Below, in pieces: positions 29,855-38,555 of a stretch of 64,000 nucleotides of DNA. The DNA comes from Mycobacterium seoulense (GTDB lineage Bacteria > Actinomycetota > Actinomycetes > Mycobacteriales > Mycobacteriaceae): positions 4,464,001 through 4,528,000 of the forward strand of contig NZ_AP022582.1 of assembly GCF_010731595.1 (NCBI RefSeq), read 5' to 3'. The first letter of the stretch is position 1, and every line of letters begins with the position of its first letter. Under the pieces are notes generated by a model. That model did not search any database. It was not told the DNA's origin and worked only from the letters and a program-made list of their open reading frames with translations. Both the position numbers and the translations under genes were made by a program.

Positions 29855-31090
29855 GTGACCGACGCCGTTCGCCTTGATGACCTCGCCCGGCCCCGATTCA
29901 GCGCCGAGGCCCAGCAGATCCTGGACATGATGGCCACGCTGGCACCGGACTGCCCGCTGGACTCCGACGCGCTGCACGAGCGCGCCACCGCGGACACCGG
30001 GCTCGACGACTTCGGCCCGTCGGACTATCGGGAGCGGCTCGACGTCTACCTCGCCGCGCTGCGCGACATCGACGGCCTGCACGGGGCCGGGGTCGTGAAC
30101 TTCTACGGCCAGTTGCTGCAGCTGCTCAAGAACCGGCTCCTGCTGACCGACCTGCTGCGGCGGCATCCCGAGATCGACGACGTCGAGCTGCAACCGCCGG
30201 TGGTGATCGCCGGCCTGCCCCGCACCGGCACCACCCATCTGCACAACATGCTGGCGGCTCCGGCCACCTTCCGCACCATGCCCTACTGGGAGAGCGTCGA
30301 ACCGTTTCCCCTGCCGGCCGAGGCCGGCGTCGAACCGGACCCGCGGCGGGCGCGAATGGACGTCGCGGTCGGGGTGATTAACACCGTGATGCCCTATTTC
30401 CCGCTCATGCACGAGATGACCACCGAGCACGTCCACGAGGAGATCCAACTTCTCGCCAACGACTTCTCGACCATGCTGTTCGAGACGCTGGCCGACGTGC
30501 CGCGCTGGCGTGAGTACTACCAGGCGCACGACCAGACGCCGCACTACGAGTACCTCGCCCGCCAACTCAAGGCCATGCAGTTCTTGCGTGGCGGCCGGCG
30601 CTGGTTGCTCAAGTCGCCCCAGCATCTCGAGCAGGTGCCGGTGCTGAGGCGCGTATTTCCCGGCAGCATCGTCGTTTTCACGCACCGCGACCCGGTGCCG
30701 GTGGTGCTGTCGATGATCGCGATGATCACCTACTCCGCGCGCATGCACCGGTCGCCCGTGCCCGTGCAGGAGATCGCGGCGTCGTGGATCGACCGCTTGG
30801 ACGACATGCTTTCCGCCCTCGTGCGCGACCGGGACACCATCGGCCCGGAGCACTCGATCGACATCCGATTCGACGACTTCATGGCCACCGAACTCGGTGT
30901 GGCCGAGCGGGTGTATGCCCTGGCCGGCGAGCCGCTCACCGGCGAGGCCCGAACGGCGATCGAGGACTACCTGTCCGGCCACCAGCGAGGGCGGCTGGGC
31001 AACGTCTCGACATCCTGCGAGATGTTCGGGCTGGACGAGGCCGATCTGCGCGGCCGCTTCGCACCGTATGTCGAGCGGTTCCTGGCCTAA
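29855..31090 (+). CDS. Sulfotransferase family protein (PAPS-dependent type)
   Basis: 411 aa. The 5'-phosphosulfate-binding loop is GLPRTGTTHLH (residues 120-130) and the 3'-phosphate motif lies in FTHRDPVPVVLSM. The long form with N-terminal helical domain is the Sulfotransfer_3 class common in mycobacteria (Stf group), which sulfate sterol, lipid or glycolipid hydroxyls using PAPS. Substrate unknown. GTG 29855 is the start. The next gene, ephF, begins 29 bases later on the same strand; its epoxide hydrolase product would create hydroxyls. Confidence 0.86.
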   Translation: MTDAVRLDDLARPRFSAEAQQILDMMATLAPDCPLDSDALHERATADTGLDDFGPSDYRERLDVYLAALRDIDGLHGAGVVNFYGQLLQLLKNRLLLTDLLRRHPEIDDVELQPPVVIAGLPRTGTTHLHNMLAAPATFRTMPYWESVEPFPLPAEAGVEPDPRRARMDVAVGVINTVMPYFPLMHEMTTEHVHEEIQLLANDFSTMLFETLADVPRWREYYQAHDQTPHYEYLARQLKAMQFLRGGRRWLLKSPQHLEQVPVLRRVFPGSIVVFTHRDPVPVVLSMIAMITYSARMHRSPVPVQEIAASWIDRLDDMLSALVRDRDTIGPEHSIDIRFDDFMATELGVAERVYALAGEPLTGEARTAIEDYLSGHQRGRLGNVSTSCEMFGLDEADLRGRFAPYVERFLA

Positions 31091-31119
31091 CCCGCGGCAG
31101 GCCGCTACGTTCTGAATCT

Positions 31120-32010
31120 ATGGTCGCTATGCCCACGCTGGACGGTGTCGAACACAGGTATGTGGACCTGGGCGGCGGTGTGACGATCCATGTGGCGGAC
31201 GCGGGTCCGGCCGACGGGCCGGCGGTGATGCTGGTGCACGGCTTTCCCCAGAACTGGTGGGAATGGCACAACCTGATCGGGCCGCTGGCGGCCGACGGCT
31301 ACCGCGTGCTGTGCCCGGACCTGCGCGGCGCGGGCTGGAGTTCGGCGCCCCGCTCGCGTTACACCAAGACCGAGCTGGGCGACGACTTGGCGGCCGTCCT
31401 GGATCGATTGAATGTCCAGACGGTCAAGCTCGTCGCGCACGACTGGGGCGGGCCGGCCGCGTTCATCATGATGCTGCGCCACCCGGAAAAGGTGACCGGC
31501 TTCTTCGGAGTGAACACCGTGGCGCCCTGGGTGAAGCGCGACCTGCGGGCGGTGCGCAACATCTGGCGGTTGTGGTACCAGATCCCGATCTCGTTGCCGG
31601 TCATCGGCCCACGAATGATCGGCGACCTCAACTCGCGGGCGAGCCGTCTGCTCGGCTCATGGGTCGGTGGTGGCTTCGCGCTGCCCGAGGAGGACCTCCG
31701 CCTCTACACCGAGTGCATGCGTCAGCCCGGCCACGCGGAGGCGGGTTCGCGGTGGTATCGCAGCTTCCAGTCCGGGGAGATGATGCGCTGGATGCGCGGC
31801 GAGTACGACGACGCGCGCGTCGAGGTGCCGGTCCGCTGGCTGACGGGCACCGAAGACCCGGTGATCACGCCCGACCTCACCGACGGATATGCCGAGCACA
31901 TCAGCGATTTCAAAGTGGAGCTGGTCGACGGCGTCGGGCATTGGATCGTCGACCAGCGCCCGGATCTGGTGCTGGACCGGCTGCGGGCCTTCCTGCGCGG
32001 CGAAACATAG
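31120..32010 (+). CDS. ephF: Epoxide hydrolase EphF (alpha/beta-hydrolase)
   Basis: 296 aa, Rv0134 type. The oxyanion segment HGFPQNWWEW (His40 onward), nucleophile Asp108 in VAHDWGGPAAF, and the catalytic histidine in DGVGHWIVDQRP are all present. EphF-type enzymes open lipid epoxides to diols. Two ATGs, 31120 and 31129, are possible; the first is given. It follows the sulfotransferase closely and converges on the alcohol dehydrogenase gene with three bases between stops. Confidence 0.92.
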   Translation: MVAMPTLDGVEHRYVDLGGGVTIHVADAGPADGPAVMLVHGFPQNWWEWHNLIGPLAADGYRVLCPDLRGAGWSSAPRSRYTKTELGDDLAAVLDRLNVQTVKLVAHDWGGPAAFIMMLRHPEKVTGFFGVNTVAPWVKRDLRAVRNIWRLWYQIPISLPVIGPRMIGDLNSRASRLLGSWVGGGFALPEEDLRLYTECMRQPGHAEAGSRWYRSFQSGEMMRWMRGEYDDARVEVPVRWLTGTEDPVITPDLTDGYAEHISDFKVELVDGVGHWIVDQRPDLVLDRLRAFLRGET

Positions 32011-32013
32011 CCC

Positions 32014-33057
32014 TCATGGCTTGACGAGGATGCGGATGGGGTTGCCCTGCTGGCGTTCGAGCATCTCGATGCCGTGCGACAGGTCTTCCAGGGCGACGAT
32101 CTCACTGATCGACCGCGAAAGGTCAAGGCGCCCAGCCGAAACCAACTTCGCCAGCGTTTCGATGTCGACGTTCTGATAGCCCAGGTGGCCGAGCACTTGC
32201 TTGCGGGTCAAACCGAACAGGGAGGTCGGCCCCACGGTCGGCGCCTCGGCGCTCATTCCGACGCCGACCAGCCGGCCTCCCGGGGTGAGGCAATCGAGCC
32301 CCTGCTCGAACGTCGCCTTCAGGCCGACGGCGTCGAACGCCACGTCCAGCAGGCGGCCGCCGGTGGCCTCGGCGATCTTGTCCCTGAGCCCGTCGTCGCG
32401 GGAGTCGAACGCGTAGTCGGCCCCGACGGCCAGGGCGCGCTCCAAGACGGCGGGGTTGACGTCGACCGCGACGATCGGTACGGCGCCGACCAACCGCGCG
32501 AGCTGGACGATGTGGGTGCCGAGGCCGCCGACGCCCCACACGCCGACCGACTCGCCGACCGCCACCTTCCCCGTCCGGACGACGGCGCCGAACGGGGTGG
32601 ACACCGCGTCGGCCAGGATCGCGGCCTGTTCCAGCGGCACGTTGTCGGGCACGCGGGTCAGCCCGGCCGCCTGGGCCAGGGTGTATTCGGCCCACGCCCC
32701 GTCGTAGGCGAAGGCCATCAACTGGATGCGCAGGCAGTTCACCACGTCGCCGCGCCGGCAGTTCGGGCAGCGCTGGCAGGGCCGGCCGGCCGCAACCACG
32801 ACGCGGTCGCCCTCGGCCCAGCCGGTCACCTCCGGCCCCAGTTTGGCGATGGTGCCCGATGCTTCGTGGCCCTGGGTCACCACGGGCTGCTGCGCCGGGA
32901 AGGTCCCGTTGATCAGGCTCAGGTCGGAGTGGCAGATGCCGCAGAAGGCGACCTTGACCAGGACCTCACCGGGGCCGGGCTCGGGTATTGGAACATCCTC
33001 GAGCGCAATTCTTTTGGTGTCTGCGTAGAAGCGCTCGGCGCGCATCGTCGTCGCCAT
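32014..33057 (-). CDS. Zinc-dependent alcohol dehydrogenase
   Basis: 347 aa MDR-family enzyme. Catalytic zinc ligands are Cys39 (GICHSD) and His64-Glu65 (GHEASG); the structural zinc is held by Cys94, Cys97, Cys100 and Cys108. The Rossmann motif reads GVGGLGTHIVQLA. It oxidises an alcohol or reduces an aldehyde with NAD(P). It is three bases downstream of the molbindin gene, an uncommon partner. It is not an orthologue of any gene in the matching Mtb interval. Confidence 0.88.
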   Translation of the reverse strand: MATTMRAERFYADTKRIALEDVPIPEPGPGEVLVKVAFCGICHSDLSLINGTFPAQQPVVTQGHEASGTIAKLGPEVTGWAEGDRVVVAAGRPCQRCPNCRRGDVVNCLRIQLMAFAYDGAWAEYTLAQAAGLTRVPDNVPLEQAAILADAVSTPFGAVVRTGKVAVGESVGVWGVGGLGTHIVQLARLVGAVPIVAVDVNPAVLERALAVGADYAFDSRDDGLRDKIAEATGGRLLDVAFDAVGLKATFEQGLDCLTPGGRLVGVGMSAEAPTVGPTSLFGLTRKQVLGHLGYQNVDIETLAKLVSAGRLDLSRSISEIVALEDLSHGIEMLERQQGNPIRILVKP

Positions 33058-33060
33058 GGG

Positions 33061-33273
33061 CTAGTCGACGCCGATGGTGACTTCCGTGGACTTGATGAAC
33101 ACGGTTGCGGGCTGGCCGACTTGGAGTCCGAGATCGGTGGCGGCGTCCTTGGTCACGGAGGAGGTGATGACCTGGTCGCCACCGTCGAGCTTGACCTTCA
33201 CGACCGCCATCACGCTGCCGAGATCGACCTCGGTGATGGTCCCTTTGAGCTGATTTCGGGTCGAGAGCCGCAT
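33061..33273 (-). CDS. Single TOBE-domain molybdate-binding protein (molbindin)
   Basis: 70 aa, one Mop/TOBE domain: MRLSTRNQLKGTITEVDLGSVMAVVKV...TSSVTKDAATDLGL...VFIKSTEVTIG. Molbindins bind molybdate or tungstate as oligomers and act in storage or homeostasis. The preceding gene on the same strand is a TetR and the following one a zinc dehydrogenase; no molybdoenzyme or Mo transporter is present in the window. A GAGGACCTCACG-like ribosome site precedes ATG 33273. Confidence 0.88.
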   Translation of the reverse strand: MRLSTRNQLKGTITEVDLGSVMAVVKVKLDGGDQVITSSVTKDAATDLGLQVGQPATVFIKSTEVTIGVD

Positions 33274-33310
33274 CGTGAGGTCCTCCGTCTGGTTGGGGGT
33301 CGGTCTGCGA

Positions 33311-33376
33311 TTGAACCTAGCCCGGCGACGATGCGGGCCGAAAGGCCGGCTGAGGAGGCGGGCGATTTGAACCTAG
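33311..33376. repeat. MIRU-like element flanked by direct repeat, between tetR and molbindin genes
   Basis: The 47-base core 33321-33367 shares CGGCGACGATGC and TGAGGAGG with the tandem MIRU at 6202-6305 and holds a small hairpin GGCC-GAAA-GGCC. Both sides carry TGAACCTAG (33312-33320 and 33368-33376; ATT(T)GAACCTAG including flanking bases). The right copy includes the stop codon of the TetR gene. The arrangement looks like an insertion with target duplication. Confidence 0.6.
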
Positions 33377-33984
33377 TGCCGCGGGCCGAGCAGGGCTATG
33401 GAGGCGTCGACAGCCGGCTCGACGATTCCGCGCACCGGTTGGCCGTCTTCGACGGCAAGCGCGGTCAGTTCGCGCAAGCCCCCCAGCAGGATGACCGCCA
33501 GCGGGGCGGTCAGCGGCGGCAGCTCGGCCCGCTGGAAGCCGGGGCTGGCGCTGAGGTCGATCAGCAGGCTGGACAGCAGCTGCAGGCCTCGGCGCTGCAC
33601 CGGGCGCGCGGCGGCTCCGAGCGAGGGAAGTTCCCGGATCCAGCTCAGCGTGAGGGCCGGCCGGGACTCGATGTAACCGACGTACGCCTCGACGGCCTGA
33701 CGAATCTGCTGGTGCCAGTCGGCCTCCGGGTCGACCGCCGCCACGATGCACTCGCCCAGCTTTTCGATGTCGGCCCCCAGCAGCTCCAGGAAGCACTCTT
33801 CCTTGCTCGCGAACTGGTCGTAGAAGGTGCGCTTGGACGTGCGGGCGTTACGAACGACGTCGGCGACGGTGCTGGCGCGGTAGCCGCGCTCTGCGATCGA
33901 GGTGGCGAGGCCCTCGAGCAACCTGAGCCGAAACGGGTCGCCAAGTACCGCTTCGTCTGCCGTTGCTGTCGCCGCTGATGGCAC
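33373..33984 (-). CDS. TetR-family regulator, Rv0135c orthologue
   Basis: 203 aa. The HTH region is STVADVVRNARTSKRTFYDQFASKEECFLELL. It is divergent from cyp138 as in Mtb, and two matched TGGTAC-N6-GTACCA palindromes lie between them. Start GTG 33984 follows GAAAGGGG; upstream in-frame codons run through the operators and lack similarity. The stop codon lies inside the direct repeat that flanks a MIRU-like element. Confidence 0.88.
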   Translation of the reverse strand: MPSAATATADEAVLGDPFRLRLLEGLATSIAERGYRASTVADVVRNARTSKRTFYDQFASKEECFLELLGADIEKLGECIVAAVDPEADWHQQIRQAVEAYVGYIESRPALTLSWIRELPSLGAAARPVQRRGLQLLSSLLIDLSASPGFQRAELPPLTAPLAVILLGGLRELTALAVEDGQPVRGIVEPAVDASIALLGPRH

Positions 33985-34028
33985 GGCCGGCGCCCCTTTC
34001 GATAAGTGCGGCACCCTTGTCAGGCTGT

Positions 34029-34044
34029 GGTACCTCAGAGTACC
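34029..34044. promoter_or_regulatory. Operator GGTAC-N6-GTACC, copy 1 (tetR/cyp138 divergent region)
   Basis: Perfect inverted repeat with 5-base arms and a 6-base spacer, 44 bases before the TetR start. It matches copy 2 in arm sequence and spacing. Confidence 0.7.
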
Positions 34045-34060
34045 GTATCTCCAAAGGTTC

Positions 34061-34078
34061 TGGTACACGGCAGTACCA
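34061..34078. promoter_or_regulatory. Operator TGGTAC-N6-GTACCA, copy 2
   Basis: Perfect inverted repeat with 6-base arms, centred 33 bases (about three helical turns) from copy 1 and 37 bases before the cyp138 ATG. Together the pair would let the Rv0135c-type TetR block both divergent promoters. Confidence 0.75.
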
Positions 34079-34115
34079 CCCCGGTGCCCGGGGCGAATGT
34101 GGGGAGCAGTCCGCC

Positions 34116-35441
34116 ATGAGTGAAGTCGTCACCGCCCCACCGGCAACCGCGGCCGTCAGGTTGCCCCCCGCAGCCCGGCTGCCGAAGTTGTTGCAGGGGT
34201 TGGGTTTCGCGGTCTCGCGACGGGGCATGATTCAGCGGCTGGCCCGCCGGCACGGCGACGTCTTCACGCTGAACCTCCCGATCTACGGCCCGGTCGTGGT
34301 GGTCGCCGACCCGCAACTGGCCAAGCAGATCTTCACCACCAGCCCGGACGAGCTCGGCAACATCCAGCCGAACCTGAGCCGGCTGTTCGGTTCCGGGTCC
34401 GTGTTCGCACTCGACGGGGAGGACCATCGCCGCCGGCGGCGCCTGCTGGCGCCGCCGTTCCACGGCAAGAGCATGAAGAAGTACGAGGAGATCATCGAAG
34501 AAGAGGCACTGCGGGAAACAGCGGGCTGGCCGGAGGGTGAGGCCTTCGCGACGCTGCCGTCGATGATGCGCATCACGCTGAATGCCATCCTGCGCGCCGT
34601 ATTCGGGGCCGAAGGCGCCGAACTCGACGAGCTGCGCCGGCTCATCCCGCCGTGGGTCACGCTGGGCTCACGGATGGCGACGATGCCCAAACCGCAACGC
34701 AGTTACGGGCGCTTTACCCCGTGGGGGCGCCTGGACGAATGGCGCCGCCAATACGACACCGTCATCGACAGGCTGATCGAAGCCGAGCGGGCCGATCCGA
34801 ACTTCGACCAACGCAGCGACGTGCTCGCACTGATGCTGCGCAGCACCTACGACGACGGTTCGGTCATGTCGCGCAAGGACATCGGCGACGAATTGCTCAC
34901 CCTGCTGGCCGCCGGGCACGAAACGACGGCCTCCACGCTGGCCTGGGCGTTCGAGCGGCTGACGCGGCACCCGGACGTGCTGGCGGCGCTGGTCGAGGAG
35001 GCGGACAACGGCGGCCAAGAGCTGCGCCAGGCGACCATCCTGGAGGTGCAGCGGGCCCGGACGGTCATCGACTTCGCCGCCCGGCGCGTCTATCCGCCGC
35101 GGTATCAGCTCGGGGAATGGGTCATTCCCCGTGGCCAATCCCTGCTGGTGAGCATCGCGCAAATTCACGAAAACCCCGACGTTTTCGCCAATCCGGAGCG
35201 ATTTGATCCGCAACGGTATGTCGGGACCAAGCCGTCGGCCTTCGCGTGGATCCCGTTCGGTGGCGGCACCCGTCGCTGCGTGGGGGCCGCCTTCGCCAAC
35301 ATGGAGATGGACGTCGTGCTGCGAACGGTGTTGCGGCACTTCACCATCGAGACCACGACGGCGCCCGGCGAGCGGTGGCATGGCCGCGGGGTCGCCTACA
35401 CGCCGAAGGACGGCGGACGGGTCGTGGTGCGCCGGCGCTGA
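34116..35441 (+). CDS. cyp138: Cytochrome P450 CYP138
   Basis: 441 aa soluble P450, the same length as the Mtb Rv0136 protein. The I-helix oxygen-activating motif is AGHETT (266-271), the K-helix ExxR is EVQR, and the heme thiolate is Cys388 in FGGGTRRCVGAAFA. Early HRRRRRLLAPPFHG is the C-helix. It needs a ferredoxin and reductase encoded elsewhere; substrate is unknown. It is divergent from its likely TetR repressor and convergent with msrA (15 bases). Confidence 0.95.
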   Translation: MSEVVTAPPATAAVRLPPAARLPKLLQGLGFAVSRRGMIQRLARRHGDVFTLNLPIYGPVVVVADPQLAKQIFTTSPDELGNIQPNLSRLFGSGSVFALDGEDHRRRRRLLAPPFHGKSMKKYEEIIEEEALRETAGWPEGEAFATLPSMMRITLNAILRAVFGAEGAELDELRRLIPPWVTLGSRMATMPKPQRSYGRFTPWGRLDEWRRQYDTVIDRLIEAERADPNFDQRSDVLALMLRSTYDDGSVMSRKDIGDELLTLLAAGHETTASTLAWAFERLTRHPDVLAALVEEADNGGQELRQATILEVQRARTVIDFAARRVYPPRYQLGEWVIPRGQSLLVSIAQIHENPDVFANPERFDPQRYVGTKPSAFAWIPFGGGTRRCVGAAFANMEMDVVLRTVLRHFTIETTTAPGERWHGRGVAYTPKDGGRVVVRRR

Positions 35442-35456
35442 GCGGAAGCTCCCCGT

Positions 35457-35969
35457 CTACTGGCCCGCGGTGGCCCGGCGCGGCAGTTTCCAGCCCGGCC
35501 GGATGTAGTGGCAGGTGTACCCGTTCGGGTAGTGCTGCAGGTAATCCTGGTGCTCGGGCTCGGCCTCCCAGAAATCCCCGGCGGGGCTGACCTCGGTCAC
35601 GACCTTGCCGGGCCACAGCCCGGAGGCTTCGACGTCGGCGATGGTGTCCAGCGCGATCCGCTTCTGCTCCTCGTCGAGGTAGAAGATGGCCGACCGGTAA
35701 CTGGGTCCGCGGTCGTTGCCCTGGCGGTCTTTCGTTGTCGGATCATGGATCTGGAAGAAGAACTCCAGCATGGTGCGATAGTCGGTGACCGCCGGGTCGA
35801 AGACGATCTCGATCGCCTCGGCGTGCGTGCCGTGATTGCGGTAGGTGGCGTTCGGGACGTCGCCACCGGTGTAACCGACCCGCGTCGAAACCACGCCCGG
35901 CTGCTTGCGGATGAGTTCTTGCATCCCCCAGAAACAGCCGCCGGCCAGGATCGCTTTTTGGGTTGCCAT
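35457..35969 (-). CDS. msrA: Peptide methionine (S)-S-oxide reductase MsrA
   Basis: 170 aa. The active site GGCFWGMQE places the catalytic Cys at residue 12, and [20 protein letters not shown] and FFQIHDPTT are conserved MsrA segments. It repairs oxidised methionine with thioredoxin as donor. A single catalytic Cys with no obvious C-terminal resolving cysteines is seen. The 90-base divergent region to Rv0138 holds the promoters. Confidence 0.96.
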   Translation of the reverse strand: MATQKAILAGGCFWGMQELIRKQPGVVSTRVGYTGGDVPNATYRNHGTHAEAIEIVFDPAVTDYRTMLEFFFQIHDPTTKDRQGNDRGPSYRSAIFYLDEEQKRIALDTIADVEASGLWPGKVVTEVSPAGDFWEAEPEHQDYLQHYPNGYTCHYIRPGWKLPRRATAGQ

Positions 35970-36059
35970 TGCTCGTCCTCCTCATGGGCCACGATGCCGC
36001 CCAGGCTACACTCCGCCGATGAGCCGCAACGTCGCGACGATCTCGGGAAATGCCGCCAC

Positions 36060-36569
36060 ATGACGACGCAGGAATTCACTCGCAGCGAACTGTCCGCCGC
36101 CTTTCAGAAGTTCGAGGAGACGGTGGCCCGGGCCGCCGAAACCCGCGACTGGGACGCCTGGGTCGAGCAGTACACACCCGACGTCGAGTACGTCGAGCAC
36201 GCGGCGGGCACGATGCGGGGCCGCGACGAGGTCCGCGAATGGATCAAGCGCACGATGACGACCTACCCCGGCAGCCACATGGTGGCCTTCCCGTCGCTGT
36301 GGTCGGTCATCGACGAGGCACGCGGACGGATCATCTGCGAACTGGACAACCCCATGCGCGACCCTGGGGACGGCAGCGTCATCAGCGCCACGAACATCTC
36401 GATCGTCACCTACGCGGGGGACGGTCTGTGGTGCCGACAGGAAGACATCTATAACCCGCTGCGTTTCCTGCGCGCCGGCATGAAGTGGTGCCGCAAGGCC
36501 CAGGCGCTCGGCACGCTCGACGAAGACGCCGCGCGGTGGATGCAGGAGAACGGCGGCGGGCAACCGTGA
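36060..36569 (+). CDS. SnoaL-like (NTF2-fold) protein, Rv0138 orthologue
   Basis: 169 aa. The fold pattern is FEETVARAAETRDWDAWVEQYTPDVEYVEHAAGTMRG then REWIKRTMTTYPG, close to SnoaL/limonene-1,2-epoxide-hydrolase-like proteins. Function unknown. ATG 36060 gives a length near that of Rv0138. The downstream Rv0139-type gene begins 14 bases after the stop, so they form an operon. Confidence 0.82.
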   Translation: MTTQEFTRSELSAAFQKFEETVARAAETRDWDAWVEQYTPDVEYVEHAAGTMRGRDEVREWIKRTMTTYPGSHMVAFPSLWSVIDEARGRIICELDNPMRDPGDGSVISATNISIVTYAGDGLWCRQEDIYNPLRFLRAGMKWCRKAQALGTLDEDAARWMQENGGGQP

Positions 36570-36583
36570 GAGAAGGGAAACCC

Positions 36584-37603
36584 TTGGGCACCAAACCCAA
36601 ACTCGTCATCGGCGCCAACGGCTTTCTGGGTTCGCACGTCACCCGCCAGCTGGTGGCCGATGGTTTCGAAGTGCGCGCCATGGTGCGCCCGAACGCCAAC
36701 ACCCGCTCGATCGACGACCTCGAGCTGACCCGGTTCCACGGCGACGTCTTCGACGACGCCACCCTGCGCGAGGCGATGGACGGTGTCGACGACGTCTATT
36801 ACTGCGTCGTCGACACCCGCGCCTGGTTACGCGACCCGGCGCCGCTGTTCCGCACCAACGTCGAAGGGCTGCGCAACGTTCTCGATGTCGCCGTCAACCA
36901 ACCCGACCTGCGCAGGTTCATCTTCACCAGCACCTACGCGACGGTGGGCCGGCGGCATGGGCACGTGGCAACCGAAGACGACGTGATCAGCCCGCGGGGG
37001 CTGACCCCCTATGTCCAGTCCAGGGTCCAGGCCGAGGACCTGGTGATGCGGTACGTGGCCGACGCCGGGCTGCCCGCGATCGCGATGTGCGTCTCGACGA
37101 CCTATGGCAGCGGTGACTGGGGCGGCACGCCGCACGGTGCCTTCATCGCCGGCGCGGTCTTCGGCAAGCTGCCCTTCCTGATGAACGGCATTCAGCTGGA
37201 AGTCGTCGGCGTCGACGACGCCGCGCGGGCCATGATCCTGGCCGCCGAGCGTGGGCGCACCGGTGAGCGGTACCTGGTGTCGGAGCGGATGATCGCGCTG
37301 AACGACGTCGTGCGCATCGCCGCCGACGAGGCCGGAGTTCCGCCGCCGCAACGCTCGATCTCGGTGCCGATGCTCTATGCCCTGGCCGCGGTGGGCACCT
37401 TGAAGGCCCGGCTCACCGGCAAGGACTCCGAACTCAGCCTGGCGTCGGTGCGCATGATGCGCGCCGAGGCCGACGTCGACAGCAGCAAGGCGAAGCGCGA
37501 ATTGGGTTGGCAGCCGCGCCCGGTCGAGGAATCGATCCGCGAGGCCGCCCGATTCTGGACGGAGCTCAAAGGCGCCAAGGGTAGGAGCACGACGCCGGGC
37601 TGA
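36584..37603 (+). CDS. NAD-dependent epimerase/dehydratase-type SDR, Rv0139 orthologue
   Basis: 339 aa extended SDR. The nucleotide-binding motif is VIGANGFLGSHV at the N-terminus; the Thr/Ser-Tyr-Lys set is not in the strict YxxxK form (TPYVQSRVQAED), suggesting an atypical reductase. Start TTG 36584 is preferred because it aligns with Rv0139 and has AGAAGGG six bases upstream; a GTG at 36566 overlapping the previous stop (GTGA) would add six residues. Substrate unknown. Confidence 0.82.
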   Translation: MGTKPKLVIGANGFLGSHVTRQLVADGFEVRAMVRPNANTRSIDDLELTRFHGDVFDDATLREAMDGVDDVYYCVVDTRAWLRDPAPLFRTNVEGLRNVLDVAVNQPDLRRFIFTSTYATVGRRHGHVATEDDVISPRGLTPYVQSRVQAEDLVMRYVADAGLPAIAMCVSTTYGSGDWGGTPHGAFIAGAVFGKLPFLMNGIQLEVVGVDDAARAMILAAERGRTGERYLVSERMIALNDVVRIAADEAGVPPPQRSISVPMLYALAAVGTLKARLTGKDSELSLASVRMMRAEADVDSSKAKRELGWQPRPVEESIREAARFWTELKGAKGRSTTPG

Positions 37604-37625
37604 ACGCCGCGCCGCCGGGCGTTCA
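37601..37625 (+). terminator. Hairpin TGAACGCC-N9-GGCGTTCA at the Rv0139-type stop codon
   Basis: Perfect 8-bp stem, 9-base G/C loop, starting with the TGA stop codon itself. No U-tract. It could end transcription before the methyltransferase gene, which starts 41 bases later. Confidence 0.45.
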
Positions 37626-37666
37626 ACTCGACCGGTGCGGTTGCCTCGCGACTAGCCTCGGCCGGC

Positions 37667-38527
37667 GTGACTACCGAAAAGGTAAGCGTCGACCTCAGCG
37701 GGGCGCCCCAGACCATGCTGGCGACGTTGTACGCCAAGGCGTTGGACGCCGACTTCCCGAAACCGATTCTGGGCGACCGGTACGCCAAGGAGGTCGTCGA
37801 GCGCATCGACTACGACTGGAAGAAAACGACCATCACCGCGCGGCGGGCGCCGTCAGTGACGACTCGGTCGGCGCACTTCGACCGGTGGACGCGCAAATTC
37901 CTTGCTGCGCACCCGCGCTCGGTCGTGCTGCACCTGGGCTGCGGACTGGACAGCCGGTTTTTCCGTTTGCAGCCAGGCCCGGACGTGGAGTGGTACGACG
38001 TGGACTACCCCGAGGTCGCAGCGTTGCGCGCCCAGCTTTACCCGAGCCGCGATCACTATCGCATCGTGGCCGCTTCGGTCACCGACCCGGCATGGCTGGC
38101 GGAAGTCCCCGCCGACCGTCCCGCACTGATGATCGGGGAGGGGCTGACCATGTATCTCACCGAGCAGGACGGCACCGCGCTGCTGCGCCGGGTGGTCGAG
38201 CGGTTCGGTTCGGGTGAGCTCCAGTTTGACGCGTTCAATTGGCTCGGAATCAAGTCACAATGGCTCAACACCGTGGTGCGACGGTCAGGTTCCACGCTGC
38301 ACTGGGTAATCAACGGGCCCGAAGACATCATCGGAGCCGTGCCAACGGTGCGGCTGCTGGCCTGGGAACGATGGTTTGAGTCGGACACCTTCCCACAGTT
38401 GCCCCGCTCAGCCCGAGTCATGGGCAAGGTCATGTCGTTGGTTCCGGCCGTGGCCAATATGGCGCAATATCACCGCTACGCGTTCGGGCGCCCTGATCGG
38501 GAAGGGTCGGGCCCCGGCTCGTGTTGA
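37667..38527 (+). CDS. Class I SAM-dependent methyltransferase, leucine carboxyl methyltransferase (PpmA/TcmP-like) type
   Basis: 286 aa. The SAM-binding motif is SVVLHLGCGLDSRFFRL, with the acidic strand end WYDVDYPEV, and ALMIGEGLTMYL corresponds to motif III/IV of the LCM family. It would O-methylate an acid or hydroxyl. It is not the TIGR00027 mycobacterial type seen at 44-46 kb, and it has no counterpart in the Mtb interval. GTG 37667 is the start. Confidence 0.82.
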   Translation: MTTEKVSVDLSGAPQTMLATLYAKALDADFPKPILGDRYAKEVVERIDYDWKKTTITARRAPSVTTRSAHFDRWTRKFLAAHPRSVVLHLGCGLDSRFFRLQPGPDVEWYDVDYPEVAALRAQLYPSRDHYRIVAASVTDPAWLAEVPADRPALMIGEGLTMYLTEQDGTALLRRVVERFGSGELQFDAFNWLGIKSQWLNTVVRRSGSTLHWVINGPEDIIGAVPTVRLLAWERWFESDTFPQLPRSARVMGKVMSLVPAVANMAQYHRYAFGRPDREGSGPGSC

Positions 38528-38555
38528 ACCGGCTATCGGCGACTAGGAGGAGACC

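Noticed and set aside
36566..36583. GTG start for the Rv0139-type gene overlapping the previous stop
   Set aside because: TTG 36584 has the better ribosome site spacing and matches the family N-terminus; GTG kept as alternative.
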